16,900 nt of DNA, from contig CAKUZO010000038.1 of NCBI GenBank assembly GCA_934717895.1, forward strand, positions 1 to 16,900, written 5' to 3'. Shown here in pieces: positions 1 through 6,927 of the stretch (positions are counted from its first letter, which is position 1; every line of letters starts with the position of its first letter). The notes below the pieces were generated by a model that was not told where the DNA came from, did not search any database, and saw nothing but the letters and a program-made list of their open reading frames with translations. Made by a program: the position numbers and the translations under genes. Source of the stretch: an uncultured Candidatus Melainabacteria bacterium (GTDB lineage: Bacteria; Cyanobacteriota; Vampirovibrionia; Gastranaerophilales; Gastranaerophilaceae).

Positions 1-1
1 G

Positions 2-946
2 GTTGCAGGAATTGCCGAACCAACAGGATTTTTAGGAATTATTTACGAATTCGGAATTCATCAAGGTTTGTTCCCGTTGATAATCTTTATGGGAGTTGGT
101 GCAATGACAGATTTCGGACCATTAATTGCTAACCCTAAAACCGCATTATTGGGTGGTGCAGCTCAATTCGGGATTTTCGGAGCATTGCTTTTAGCCTTGT
201 GTGTCTTTGGTTTTACGTTACCGCAATCCGGTGCAATCGGGATTATTGGCGGAGCAGATGGACCGACATCTATTTATGTAACCTCAAAACTTGCTCCGGA
301 ATTATTAGGTGCAATTGCAGTTGCTGCATATTCTTATATGGCTTTGGTTCCTGTAATCCAACCACCTATTATGAAATTTTTCACAACAGAAGAAGAGAGA
401 AAAATTGAAATGACTCAATTAAGAGAAGTTTCAAAACGTGAAAAGATTGTGTTTCCGCTTGTTGTATTAGGACTTTGCATAATCTTTTTACCAGATGCCT
501 GTCCGTTAATAGGAGCTTTAACTTTCGGAAACTTATGCAAGGAATGCGGTGTTGTCGAAAGGCTTTCAGACACAATGCAAAATGCCTTAATCAATATTGT
601 AACAATATTTTTGGGCTTGTCAGTAGGGTCAAAATTGTCAGCAGATCAGTTTTTGACTTTGCAAACTTTGTTCATCTTGATTTTAGGAATCCTTGCATTT
701 TCATTTGCAACAGCAGGTGGCGTAATTTTTGCAAAGGTCATGAACTTCTTCTCAAAAACAAAAATCAACCCATTAATCGGTGCCGCTGGTGTTTCTGCTG
801 TACCGATGGCTGCAAGAGTAGCAAACAAAGTCGGTTTGGAAGCAAATCCGAACAACTACTTGTTGATGCACGCAATGGGACCGAATGTTGCAGGTGTTAT
901 CGGCTCAGCCGTTGCAGCAGGTATTTTGCTTGCACTGTGCAATTAA
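2..946 (+). CDS. oadB: Sodium-pumping decarboxylase beta subunit (OadB/GcdB/MmdB family), 5' end outside the window
   Basis: This is the membrane subunit that couples decarboxylation of a biotin-bound carboxyl group (from oxaloacetate, glutaconyl-CoA or methylmalonyl-CoA) to Na+ export. The frame is open from base 2, so the TTG at 68 is internal. Conserved landmarks are visible: [15 protein letters not shown] near the start, [12 protein letters not shown] (the Asp matches the Na+-site Asp203 of Klebsiella OadB), [10 protein letters not shown] with a Tyr 26 residues after that Asp (equivalent to Tyr229), [23 protein letters not shown], and [16 protein letters not shown] (equivalent to Ser382 and Arg389). 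The protein is hydrophobic throughout. About 314 residues are present, and from the position of the key Asp roughly 115-120 N-terminal residues are missing. It ends at a strong terminator, so it is the last gene of its operon. Which substrate it serves cannot be told without the alpha subunit; the symbol is a family label. Confidence 0.93.
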   Translation, partial: VAGIAEPTGFLGIIYEFGIHQGLFPLIIFMGVGAMTDFGPLIANPKTALLGGAAQFGIFGALLLALCVFGFTLPQSGAIGIIGGADGPTSIYVTSKLAPELLGAIAVAAYSYMALVPVIQPPIMKFFTTEEERKIEMTQLREVSKREKIVFPLVVLGLCIIFLPDACPLIGALTFGNLCKECGVVERLSDTMQNALINIVTIFLGLSVGSKLSADQFLTLQTLFILILGILAFSFATAGGVIFAKVMNFFSKTKINPLIGAAGVSAVPMAARVANKVGLEANPNNYLLMHAMGPNVAGVIGSAVAAGILLALCN

Positions 947-973
947 TAAACCTATTTAATTTTAACTTTTGTG

Positions 974-1001
974 AAAAGCTCGTTTTTTAAACGAGCTTTT
1001 T
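974..1001 (+). terminator. Rho-independent terminator of the decarboxylase operon
   Basis: A perfect 12-bp stem (AAAAGCTCGTTT at 974-985 and AAACGAGCTTTT at 989-1000) closes on a TTT loop and ends in T residues, 28 bases after the oadB-like stop codon. The next promoter starts immediately after it. Confidence 0.9.
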
Positions 1002-1009
1002 GCTATAAT
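1002..1009 (+). promoter_or_regulatory. Extended -10 promoter for the PurN-like gene
   Basis: TGCTATAAT (1001-1009) is a perfect -10 box with the TG extension. It directly abuts the upstream terminator and lies 31 bases before the ATG at 1040. No good -35 hexamer is visible, which is common for extended -10 promoters. Confidence 0.5.
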
Positions 1010-1039
1010 AAAAACAAAAATAAGCATGAGGAGGATTAT

Positions 1040-1636
1040 ATGAAAAAACTTGCACTACTTGGCTCCAACAAAGGTCATGTTTTAGAGGCTATGAAAAAAC
1101 ATTTTGAGGGGAAAGATATTGAAATAACTTGTGTTTCTGATGATGAACACTCTGAATTTTTTCAAAAAGCAAAAGATGTCGGATTTAAAACCAAATTGTT
1201 GCCGTTTGAGATGAATTTTGAATATTTTTCATCACATGAGTTTGATTTAATCGCCGTTTGCGACTATAAGCATGAGTTACAAAAAGACGTTATAAAAATG
1301 GGTAAATTCATAAATATCCACTATTCTTTGCTTCCGTCTTTTCGAGGCAATGACGAGCTTTACAGAAGTTTTAATTCCGGCATAAAAGTTTCCGGCATCA
1401 CAATCCACACACTTGCAGAAGATATTGAAAGCGAAAAAATTATTACTCAATATCCGATTTTAATTGGCAATTTGATGCATTTTGACGAATTTGTAAACGG
1501 GATTTACGCAATCGAAGACAGCCTTTACCCGATAGTTGTGGAAAAGTTGCTTAAAGATGAAGTTTTCGACTTCACAGACTTATTAAACTCTCACAGTTGT
1601 GGTGGCTCTTGCGGGAGCTGTGGCGGTTGCCATTAA
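1040..1636 (+). CDS. PurN-like formyltransferase-fold protein with a Cys/Gly C-terminal tail
   Basis: The 198-residue protein has the fold signature of glycinamide ribonucleotide (GAR) formyltransferase (PurN), the folate-dependent third step of purine synthesis. It has an N-terminal LALLGSNKGHVLEAM loop, NIHYSLLPSFRG with the catalytic-type Asn92 and His94, and VSGITIHTLAEDIESEKII. The third catalytic residue of PurN (Asp144 in E. coli) aligns with Glu130 here. The last 12 residues, CGGSCGSCGGCH, hold four Cys and a terminal His and look like a metal-binding tail, which canonical PurN lacks. The ATG at 1040 is chosen because GAGGAGGA lies just upstream; an in-frame GTG at 971 falls inside the terminator. 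The gene is monocistronic and its stop overlaps that of the convergent LysM gene. The family is clear, but the true substrate is uncertain: it may be PurN or a divergent formyltransferase-like enzyme. Confidence 0.8.
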   Translation: MKKLALLGSNKGHVLEAMKKHFEGKDIEITCVSDDEHSEFFQKAKDVGFKTKLLPFEMNFEYFSSHEFDLIAVCDYKHELQKDVIKMGKFINIHYSLLPSFRGNDELYRSFNSGIKVSGITIHTLAEDIESEKIITQYPILIGNLMHFDEFVNGIYAIEDSLYPIVVEKLLKDEVFDFTDLLNSHSCGGSCGSCGGCH

Positions 1637-2985
1637 TTTGTCGGTTGAACCTGTGCTCCTTTATCGTCAAAATACAAAACCGTATTATCAGAAGTATGCA
1701 ATACGTAATACTTGTTCCCGTTCGCGTCTGCTTCTAATGCTGGAAATTGAACAGTATTAAAACCACTTTCTGCTCTTTGTAATTTACCGTTTGCAAAATT
1801 GTTTCCATTTACATTTTCAGAAACAAATGCCTTATAAAGAGCAGTATTTTGCAAAGCTGTCGTCGCTAAACCGTATTTTCCATCAGCTTGTGATGGTTTT
1901 GAAGCTTTATCAAAATTATTTCCAAGCATTTTTTTCAAAATATCAGTTGCTACTGTATCTCTTGCTGATATATTAGCACCCATATTTAACTGTACATCAA
2001 GTCTGCTTGAATTTGATTTGTCATTCAACGTTTGTTGCATAAACATATTAACATTATTTTGATAGAAATTAGGTTTCACAGATTCATCAGATACAACTTG
2101 ACCATTTATGTAATAATTACCAACATTTAAAGCTTTATCTTTATTTCCGTTACGAACCAGATTTTCTGGATTTTCAGGAGCTTTTTGAGGAATTCCGCTT
2201 GGAATTTCAGGCTTTTTCGAAGCGTCCGCAGAGGAATGATTTGACATAATTATACCATTTTCAAAAGTAACTTGTGATCCTTTGTCATCAAAATAAAGAA
2301 CTTCTTTACTTCCATGTAACGTAAAATATTTTGTACCGTTACTGTCAATTTCGACAGCTGGTAATTGTACTCTATTACCGCTTTCTCCTCTTGCCAGCAA
2401 CTTATTATTTTCACCGGTAAAATTGTCACCATTTACATCTTCACTAATAAAAGCTTTATACAAATCTGTATCTTCTAATCTTTTTTGATTTACAATTTTT
2501 TTACTACCATCTTCTTCTTGTTGAATTTCACTATTATTGTCAAGATGATCGCCCAAAACTTTATTCAAAATACTGTAAGGAGTGTCATTGTCTTTTCGGG
2601 TCATTGTTTTACCTGATTGAATATCTACAACAACTTTTGTTGCACTATTCCCGTCAGCAACAGTTGTATCCGCTAACTTGCCTAAATCATTTGCAAAAAA
2701 ATTGCTTTTCAAGGGTTTCCCGTTTATTTGTTCAATTTCTTGCCCGCCAAGACTCACAGAACCAATATTCATATTATCAGGACTATAATCTTCCTTTTGA
2801 ACAAACGGCTTATTGTCAGCAATAATTAATTTATGACCTGCATATATTTTATTTGGATCCTTTATTGATGAATTTAATTTCAAAATAGCATCAATTGTTG
2901 TTTCATTTGCCTTTGCTATTTTAGTCAAATTATCTCCACGCTTAATTTGATAAATAAAATTGTTACCATTTACACCATCAACCAT
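1633..2985 (-). CDS. LysM-domain protein with a duplicated C-terminal domain
   Basis: The 450-residue protein has one LysM peptidoglycan-binding domain at about residues 11-56 (YQIKRGDNLTKIAK ... KIYAGHKLII). Two homologous blocks of roughly 155 residues follow, at about 83-240 and 290-447. Each contains a DLYKAF/ALYKAF, ENVNGxNF, RAESG or RGESG, VQLPA/VQFPA and VLYFDDKG series. The blocks are joined by a Pro-rich linker (PEIPSGIPQKAPENPEN). I do not recognise the duplicated domain. No signal peptide or membrane segment is visible: the protein starts MVDGVNGNNFIYQIKRGD, so LysM would be at the very N terminus. The start at 2985 is preceded by AAAGGAG; an in-frame start at 3060 would add 25 residues with no ribosome binding site and no export signal. 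A TATAAT box lies at 3004-3009 on this strand. The protein could be a cytosolic LysM (BON/LysM-like or phage-baseplate-like) protein or be exported by an unrecognised route. Confidence 0.85.
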   Translation of the reverse strand: MVDGVNGNNFIYQIKRGDNLTKIAKANETTIDAILKLNSSIKDPNKIYAGHKLIIADNKPFVQKEDYSPDNMNIGSVSLGGQEIEQINGKPLKSNFFANDLGKLADTTVADGNSATKVVVDIQSGKTMTRKDNDTPYSILNKVLGDHLDNNSEIQQEEDGSKKIVNQKRLEDTDLYKAFISEDVNGDNFTGENNKLLARGESGNRVQLPAVEIDSNGTKYFTLHGSKEVLYFDDKGSQVTFENGIIMSNHSSADASKKPEIPSGIPQKAPENPENLVRNGNKDKALNVGNYYINGQVVSDESVKPNFYQNNVNMFMQQTLNDKSNSSRLDVQLNMGANISARDTVATDILKKMLGNNFDKASKPSQADGKYGLATTALQNTALYKAFVSENVNGNNFANGKLQRAESGFNTVQFPALEADANGNKYYVLHTSDNTVLYFDDKGAQVQPTN

Positions 2986-3003
2986 TATTTTTCTCCTTTT
3001 TTT

Positions 3004-3009
3004 ATTATA
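3004..3009 (-). promoter_or_regulatory. Possible -10 box of the LysM gene
   Basis: A perfect TATAAT reads on the minus strand about 19 bases upstream of the LysM start codon. The expected -35 position is T-rich without a clear hexamer, so this rests on the -10 alone. Confidence 0.4.
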
Positions 3010-3104
3010 TGACGGGCAAAGATAATAAAAACTTTGATAATTATTAAGAAATATAAACATTAAAATAGTTATTTAGGATTAGTGCATTTTATTTGAATTT
3101 TTAG

Positions 3105-3110
3105 TATAAT
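3105..3110 (+). promoter_or_regulatory. Possible -10 box of glgC
   Basis: A perfect TATAAT lies 34 bases before the glgC ATG, in the gap shared with the divergent LysM gene. No convincing -35 is visible at the right distance. Confidence 0.45.
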
Positions 3111-3144
3111 TGGATAAAAAGAAGAATGAGGGAAAGAGGAAAAT

Positions 3145-4380
3145 ATGTCTATTGATGATGCATTGGTAATGATTTTAGCAGGTGGCGAAGGGAAAAGACT
3201 TTACCCCTTAACAAAGGATAGAGCAAAGCCGGCCGTACCTTTTGGCGGAAGATACAGAATTATTGATTTTGTGTTGAATAATTTTATTAACTCAGGATTT
3301 TTTAAGATAAAAGTTTTAACGCAATACAAATCAGACTCTTTAAACAAGCACATTACACGCGGTTGGGCATTATCACCGTTTTTAAACCAGTATGTTGATT
3401 TGGCTCCGGCTCAGATGAGAACAGGTTCTGACTGGTATCGAGGAACTGCCGATGCTATTTATCAAAACGTTTTTCATATCACAGATGAAGACCCTGATTA
3501 TGTTTGTATTTTTGGGGGCGATCATATCTATAAAATGGACGTTTCTCAAATGCTTGATTACCACAAAGAAAAAAATGCAGATTTGACAATTTCTGCAATT
3601 CCAATTCCGATTGAAGAAGCTCATGAATTCGGAATTATAGAAGTTGATGACGACTGGAAATTGATTAACTTTGTCGAAAAACCAAAAGACAAACCAAAAT
3701 CAATCCCCGGAAATCCTAACATGTGCCTTGCATCTATGGGAAACTATATTTTTGACAAGACAAGTCTATTAAAAGCACTTGAAGAAGATGAAAAAATTGA
3801 AAATTCAAGCCACGACTTTGGCAAAAACGTAATTCCGATGATGTTAGAAGAAGGCAAACGAATTTATGTATACAACTTTAACGATAACTCATTCCCCGGA
3901 ATGACTGACACAGAACGTGGCTATTGGATGGACGTCGGCAGTATTGATGCTTATTGGCAAGCCAATATGGACTTGTTAGACTACGATCCGGAATTGAACC
4001 TATACTCAAAAGATTGGCCTTTGAGAACTTTTAACTATAATTACCCACCGGCAAAATTCATCTGGGAAGAAGGAGAAAGAGTCGGAATGGCAACAAACTC
4101 TATGGTATCAGAAGGTTGTATCGTTTCAGGAGCCGGACTTTCAAGATGTATTTTGTCGCCAAAAGTTAAAGTAAACAGCTTTTCACAAATTTCAGAAAGT
4201 ATTTTAATGGAAAACGTCGAAATCGGACGTCATTCCAAAATTAAAAAAGCGATTATCGACAAAAATGTAATAGTGCCACCAAATACGCGCATCGGATTTA
4301 ATAGAGAAGAAGACGAAAAACGAGGCTTCCACGTATCACCAAATGGAGTAACTGTTGTTCCAAAAGGTGCGAAACTATAA
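3145..4380 (+). CDS. glgC: Glucose-1-phosphate adenylyltransferase (ADP-glucose pyrophosphorylase)
   Basis: GlgC makes ADP-glucose from ATP and glucose-1-phosphate, the committed step of bacterial glycogen synthesis. The 411 residues match the family length. Visible motifs are the nucleotide loop LAGGEGKRLYPLT (11-23), RAKPAVPFGGRYRIIDF (26-42), SDWYRGTADAIYQN (around Tyr98), the catalytic FGGDHIY with Asp126 (E. coli Asp142), EFGII, and FVEKPK with Lys179 (E. coli Lys195, sugar phosphate). A C-terminal left-handed beta-helix follows, with V/I-x-x-G spacing (MENVEIGRHSKIKKAIIDKNVIV). The C terminus (GFHVSPNGVTVVPKG) resembles the homotetrameric enzymes of proteobacteria and Bacteroidetes rather than the cyanobacterial/plant type. 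The start is supported by GAGGGAAAGAGG upstream. No other glycogen gene is in the window, so it appears to be transcribed alone. Confidence 0.96.
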   Translation: MSIDDALVMILAGGEGKRLYPLTKDRAKPAVPFGGRYRIIDFVLNNFINSGFFKIKVLTQYKSDSLNKHITRGWALSPFLNQYVDLAPAQMRTGSDWYRGTADAIYQNVFHITDEDPDYVCIFGGDHIYKMDVSQMLDYHKEKNADLTISAIPIPIEEAHEFGIIEVDDDWKLINFVEKPKDKPKSIPGNPNMCLASMGNYIFDKTSLLKALEEDEKIENSSHDFGKNVIPMMLEEGKRIYVYNFNDNSFPGMTDTERGYWMDVGSIDAYWQANMDLLDYDPELNLYSKDWPLRTFNYNYPPAKFIWEEGERVGMATNSMVSEGCIVSGAGLSRCILSPKVKVNSFSQISESILMENVEIGRHSKIKKAIIDKNVIVPPNTRIGFNREEDEKRGFHVSPNGVTVVPKGAKL

Positions 4381-4390
4381 AGTACGACAG

Positions 4391-4456
4391 TGTAAAACAA
4401 AATACTTTCAACACGCTTAATAAAACTTGATATTATAGCAAATTTTTTGTTTTACA
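4391..4456. repeat. Spaced 12-bp perfect inverted repeat in the leader of the membrane-protein pair
   Basis: TGTAAAACAAAA at 4391-4402 is repeated exactly in inverted orientation at 4445-4456, with 42 bases between. A -10-like TATTAT (4431-4436) lies in the loop. It sits between glgC and the next gene and could act as a weak terminator for glgC, an operator pair or an mRNA structure. The sequence does not show which. Confidence 0.5.
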
Positions 4457-4480
4457 TGTTTTACTGTTATGGGTGGAAAG

Positions 4481-5050
4481 ATGAAAATTTCTGGTTTAGA
4501 TACAACTGCATATACCCCGTCATATACAGGTTCTTCAAGCACTTTGCAAAAAATACAACAAAAGGCTTTGGATTTGCTACCAAATGTTACTTGCAAAGAA
4601 GGCAAAGTTACAAACGGGATAAAAAAAGCCGGTGAAAAAATCTCCTCTGCGGAACAGAGGTTGATTTTAGGTGCTTCTGCCTTGATGTCACAACCGTTTA
4701 TTGATGCAAAAAACAAAAACGTTGATGAAAAAACCAGAAAAGTTTCTGTCGCAAGAACTATTGCCAAAATCGTCGCCGGAACATTTACAGGTTTCTTTAT
4801 CCGAAAAGCCTGCATTAAAGGCATAAAAGCGTTATCACATATTCCTCAAAAAGGGGTTCCAAAATGGAAGTCCATACTTACTCCGGAAGGAATTACAGAC
4901 AATAAAACTGATGCATTTTCACAATACAGAAACGCTGTTGGCACAATTGTCGCACTCGTCGTTATGCTGTTTACTAACTTCTTAATTGATGCACCATTAA
5001 CCAAGTTTTTAACAAATACTTTTATTCAGAAAGGAGAAGATAAAAAATAA
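4481..5050 (+). CDS. Unknown membrane-associated protein, first of a coupled pair
   Basis: I do not recognise this 189-residue protein. It begins MKISGLDTTAYTPSYTGSSSTLQKIQQKALDLLP, a Ser/Thr-rich stretch without a signal peptide. A basic region follows (KVTNGIKKAGEKISSAEQRLILGASALMSQP). There are two hydrophobic segments, near residues 94-108 (ARTIAKIVAGTFTGFFI) and 152-169 (AVGTIVALVVMLFTNFLI), and a charged C terminus. I place the start at 4481 because the purine-rich GGTGGAAAG lies immediately before it; an in-frame ATG at 4469 would add four residues (MGGK) but has no ribosome binding site. The stop codon overlaps the ATG of the next gene (TAATG), so the two are translationally coupled and probably function together. 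Confidence 0.72.
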   Translation: MKISGLDTTAYTPSYTGSSSTLQKIQQKALDLLPNVTCKEGKVTNGIKKAGEKISSAEQRLILGASALMSQPFIDAKNKNVDEKTRKVSVARTIAKIVAGTFTGFFIRKACIKGIKALSHIPQKGVPKWKSILTPEGITDNKTDAFSQYRNAVGTIVALVVMLFTNFLIDAPLTKFLTNTFIQKGEDKK

Positions 5051-5682
5051 TGAAATCTCCTACTGAATTATTCTCAACATTAAAAACATATATATTCAAA
5101 AAATACGGTGAAAACCCAGGGACAATGTTAGTTCACACTGGTGCTTTGGGCTGGATTTTGTCTTCTATGGCGCAAGTTAGTGCCGTCGTTGTAAACGATA
5201 AAATCTCACCGGAGCAAAAATCTTTCCTTATTCCGCAAGAAATAGCAGATGCATTTATCAATATCGTATCTTTTTATGTAATAACAAGTTCTTTCAAAAA
5301 CTTAGCGTCTAAACTTGTTTCAAGCGGAAAACTTACAACCAAACCGATTAAAAACTTTCTTGAAAAAGAAGGAGTTGCAGAAAAACTTGGAAAATTAAAT
5401 TTCAACATCGAAAAGCTTGAAAATTTCAAAGACATAAAAGGCGAATACAAACCTTTCAAAAATGGTGTTGACGTTCTTGCAAGCACAGTCGGCTCAATCA
5501 TTTCCTGCAACTATGTTACACCGGTTTTGAGAAACCGCTTTGCCGCACACGAACAAAAATACGCAATTGCAAAAATGAACAGCAAAAATCCAACACAAGC
5601 TCCGGCAACACAAAGAACTTCTATGGACGCATTTATCAACCACTCTGCAACGAGATTTTCGTCAGGCTCATTAAAGATATAA
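5050..5682 (+). CDS. Unknown membrane-associated protein, second of the coupled pair
   Basis: This 210-residue protein is unrecognised. It has two hydrophobic stretches, near residues 27-48 (MLVHTGALGWILSSMAQVSAVVV) and 66-82 (ADAFINIVSFYVITSSF). A Lys/Glu-rich, probably helical middle (about 90-135) and a third, shorter apolar stretch (VDVLASTVGSIISCNYVTPVL, about 140-160) follow. The C-terminal tail is polar and Ser/Thr/Gln-rich. Its ATG overlaps the stop of the preceding gene, and AAGGAGA sits 13 bases upstream inside that gene. The pattern of a hydrophobic hairpin followed by Asn-Lys-x-x-x-x-Glu (NDKISPEQK here, KNKNVDEKTRK in the neighbour) hints that the two proteins are distant paralogues, but I could not align them reliably. 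The stop abuts that of the convergent anti-sigma gene with no gap. Confidence 0.75.
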   Translation: MKSPTELFSTLKTYIFKKYGENPGTMLVHTGALGWILSSMAQVSAVVVNDKISPEQKSFLIPQEIADAFINIVSFYVITSSFKNLASKLVSSGKLTTKPIKNFLEKEGVAEKLGKLNFNIEKLENFKDIKGEYKPFKNGVDVLASTVGSIISCNYVTPVLRNRFAAHEQKYAIAKMNSKNPTQAPATQRTSMDAFINHSATRFSSGSLKI

Positions 5683-6219
5683 TTAAAGATATAAAAATGC
5701 GATTATTCCACTCAATATGCAAAAAATCATTACTAAAAACGCAGCCGTAAGCTGAAAAAAGCGTTCTTGGATAAATTGCGTATCATTTTCCGATTGAATT
5801 TTATGAACAACAGTTTTAGAATAATCTGTTTTCATATCATTTTTTGTCCTTTCAAAAGCACCATGAAGCATACGCTTAAAAGAATAAGTATTTTCCAAAT
5901 CTTGCCTTGCCAGCGGATTTGAAATAACAATTTTTTTAATTTTTATGTTATCTTCAAAATCAAGCTCATTATCGATATATGCAGACAAATTGGATTTAAA
6001 ATCTTCATATTGCGAAGTATTATAATTAATTTCAGGTTCTACTTCAACAACGCCTGACAATTTATTAACATAATTTTTTAATCTTGTTAATTTTTCCATA
6101 CATTCAGGACAATTTTTCAAATGTTCTTCCACACATTTTGCCAATTTACAACTTAATGAGCCCTCTGCATAAAAACTTAAAAGAGCCGTAACTTGATCGC
6201 AAGATAGTTGATGTTTCAT
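5683..6219 (-). CDS. Anti-sigma factor with zinc-binding (zf-HC2/ZAS) domain and C-terminal membrane anchor
   Basis: The 178-residue protein has the layout of a membrane-anchored anti-sigma factor. The cytosolic zinc domain at the N terminus has Cys7 and then HLKNCPEC (His33, Cys37, Cys40), the H-x3-C-x2-C signature of ZAS domains. A second stretch at about residues 70-120 (FKSNLSAYIDNELDFEDN ... PLARQDLENTYSFKRML) looks like another ZAS domain but has no Cys or His ligands. A single membrane segment follows near the end (FFQLTAAFLVMIFCILSGIIAFLYL), leaving almost nothing outside the cell. It lies directly downstream of the ECF sigma gene, and its AAGGAG ribosome binding site overlaps the sigma stop codon, so the two are coupled. 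By family rule it should hold the sigma factor inactive until a signal arrives. Confidence 0.88.
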   Translation of the reverse strand: MKHQLSCDQVTALLSFYAEGSLSCKLAKCVEEHLKNCPECMEKLTRLKNYVNKLSGVVEVEPEINYNTSQYEDFKSNLSAYIDNELDFEDNIKIKKIVISNPLARQDLENTYSFKRMLHGAFERTKNDMKTDYSKTVVHKIQSENDTQFIQERFFQLTAAFLVMIFCILSGIIAFLYL

Positions 6220-6228
6220 ATTTTCTCC

Positions 6229-6822
6229 TTATATATAAGCTTTTAAATCTTCTTGTAATTTTCCTCTCGCACGAGCAATCCTTGATTTTACCGTACCAAT
6301 ACTGGAATGAGTTGCAGCAGCAATTTCTTCATAGCTCAAACCTTGAAGCTCTCTGAGAACAATTGCCACCCTAAACTGCTCCGGTAAAGCCATAATAGCA
6401 GTACGAATAAGTTTTTCCAACTCAGATGAAATACATTTTTCGTGAGGCTTACACTTTTTATCTAATATCTGAAATTTTATTGATGGCACCTCATCAGCTT
6501 CTTCGTCAAGTGATACGGTGTCAGGTCTTCGTTGCGTTTTACGTAATTCATCATAAAAAAGATTTGTAATAATTTGATTAAGCCAACTTTTAAATAATTT
6601 TGGATTTTTAAGAGAATTAATGTTTTTTGCAACACGCAAAAGAGCCTCTTGTGTAAGATCTGAAACATTTTCAGCTTTTTGACAAAGATATGAAAAACTT
6701 GCAAACACGTTCTTCTGCTCTCGTCGAATAAGTTCTTCAAGAGCCTTAAAATCGTTCTGCTGAGAGAGAACAACAAGTTCTTCCAGTGGCATTTTTTTGT
6801 ACTGCAAACGAGTCCCTGACAT
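6229..6822 (-). CDS. ECF (group 4) RNA polymerase sigma factor
   Basis: The 197-residue protein has the two-domain build of ECF sigma factors. Region 2 (about residues 25-95) contains VSDLTQEALLRVAKNINSLKNPKLFKSWLNQIITNLFYDELRK, the core-binding and -10-recognition part. Region 4 (about 140-192) contains LPEQFRVAIVLRELQGLSYEEIAAATHSSIGTVKSRIARARGKL, the -35-binding helix-turn-helix. A charged linker with CKPHEKC joins them. The start at 6822 has AAGGAG seven bases upstream. It is the first gene of a two-gene operon with its anti-sigma factor; a TATAAT on this strand (6879-6884) and a dyad (6881-6898) precede it. The stress it answers and its regulon cannot be read from this window. It resembles RpoE/SigW-type factors. 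Confidence 0.93.
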   Translation of the reverse strand: MSGTRLQYKKMPLEELVVLSQQNDFKALEELIRREQKNVFASFSYLCQKAENVSDLTQEALLRVAKNINSLKNPKLFKSWLNQIITNLFYDELRKTQRRPDTVSLDEEADEVPSIKFQILDKKCKPHEKCISSELEKLIRTAIMALPEQFRVAIVLRELQGLSYEEIAAATHSSIGTVKSRIARARGKLQEDLKAYI

Positions 6823-6853
6823 AGATTCTCCTTACATATATAGTAAGGAATTT

Positions 6854-6883
6854 TTGACAGAAAATGCTCATTCTATGTATTAT
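6854..6883 (+). promoter_or_regulatory. Consensus sigma-70-like promoter on the plus strand
   Basis: TTGACA (6854-6859), 18 bases, then TATTAT (6878-6883). It points away from the sigma gene and into the 3' end of pilin-like gene 1, which lies on the other strand, so any transcript would be antisense to that gene. The same A/T box reads TATAAT on the minus strand (6879-6884) and may serve the sigma operon. Confidence 0.45.
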
Positions 6884-6898
6884 ACCCGACCGAGTATA
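6881..6898. promoter_or_regulatory. Dyad (possible operator) upstream of the sigma/anti-sigma operon
   Basis: TATACCCGACCGAGTATA is an imperfect palindrome with outer arms TATAC/GTATA and inner CG/CG, overlapping the -10 box of the sigma operon. Its GC-rich core stands out in AT-rich surroundings. This fits a regulator binding site, but the binder is unknown. Confidence 0.4.
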
Positions 6899-6927
6899 TT
6901 ATTTTACGATGCATTGGAATAATATTT

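Noticed and set aside
68..70. TTG as the start of the decarboxylase subunit
   Set aside because: The same frame is open back to base 2 with family-like sequence ([18 protein letters not shown]), so the TTG is internal and the gene is cut by the window edge.
475..990. 171-codon plus-strand ORF overlapping the decarboxylase gene
   Set aside because: It is an out-of-frame reading of the conserved oadB-like sequence with a Cys/Arg/Asn-rich product typical of shadow frames.
971..1039. GTG 971 as the start of the PurN-like protein
   Set aside because: It falls inside the terminator hairpin, while ATG 1040 has an AGGAGG-like site and matches the family N terminus.
4417..4824. Minus-strand ORF opposite the first membrane-protein gene
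   Set aside because: It has no ribosome binding site and covers only part of a plus-strand gene with better coding features; it is a shadow.
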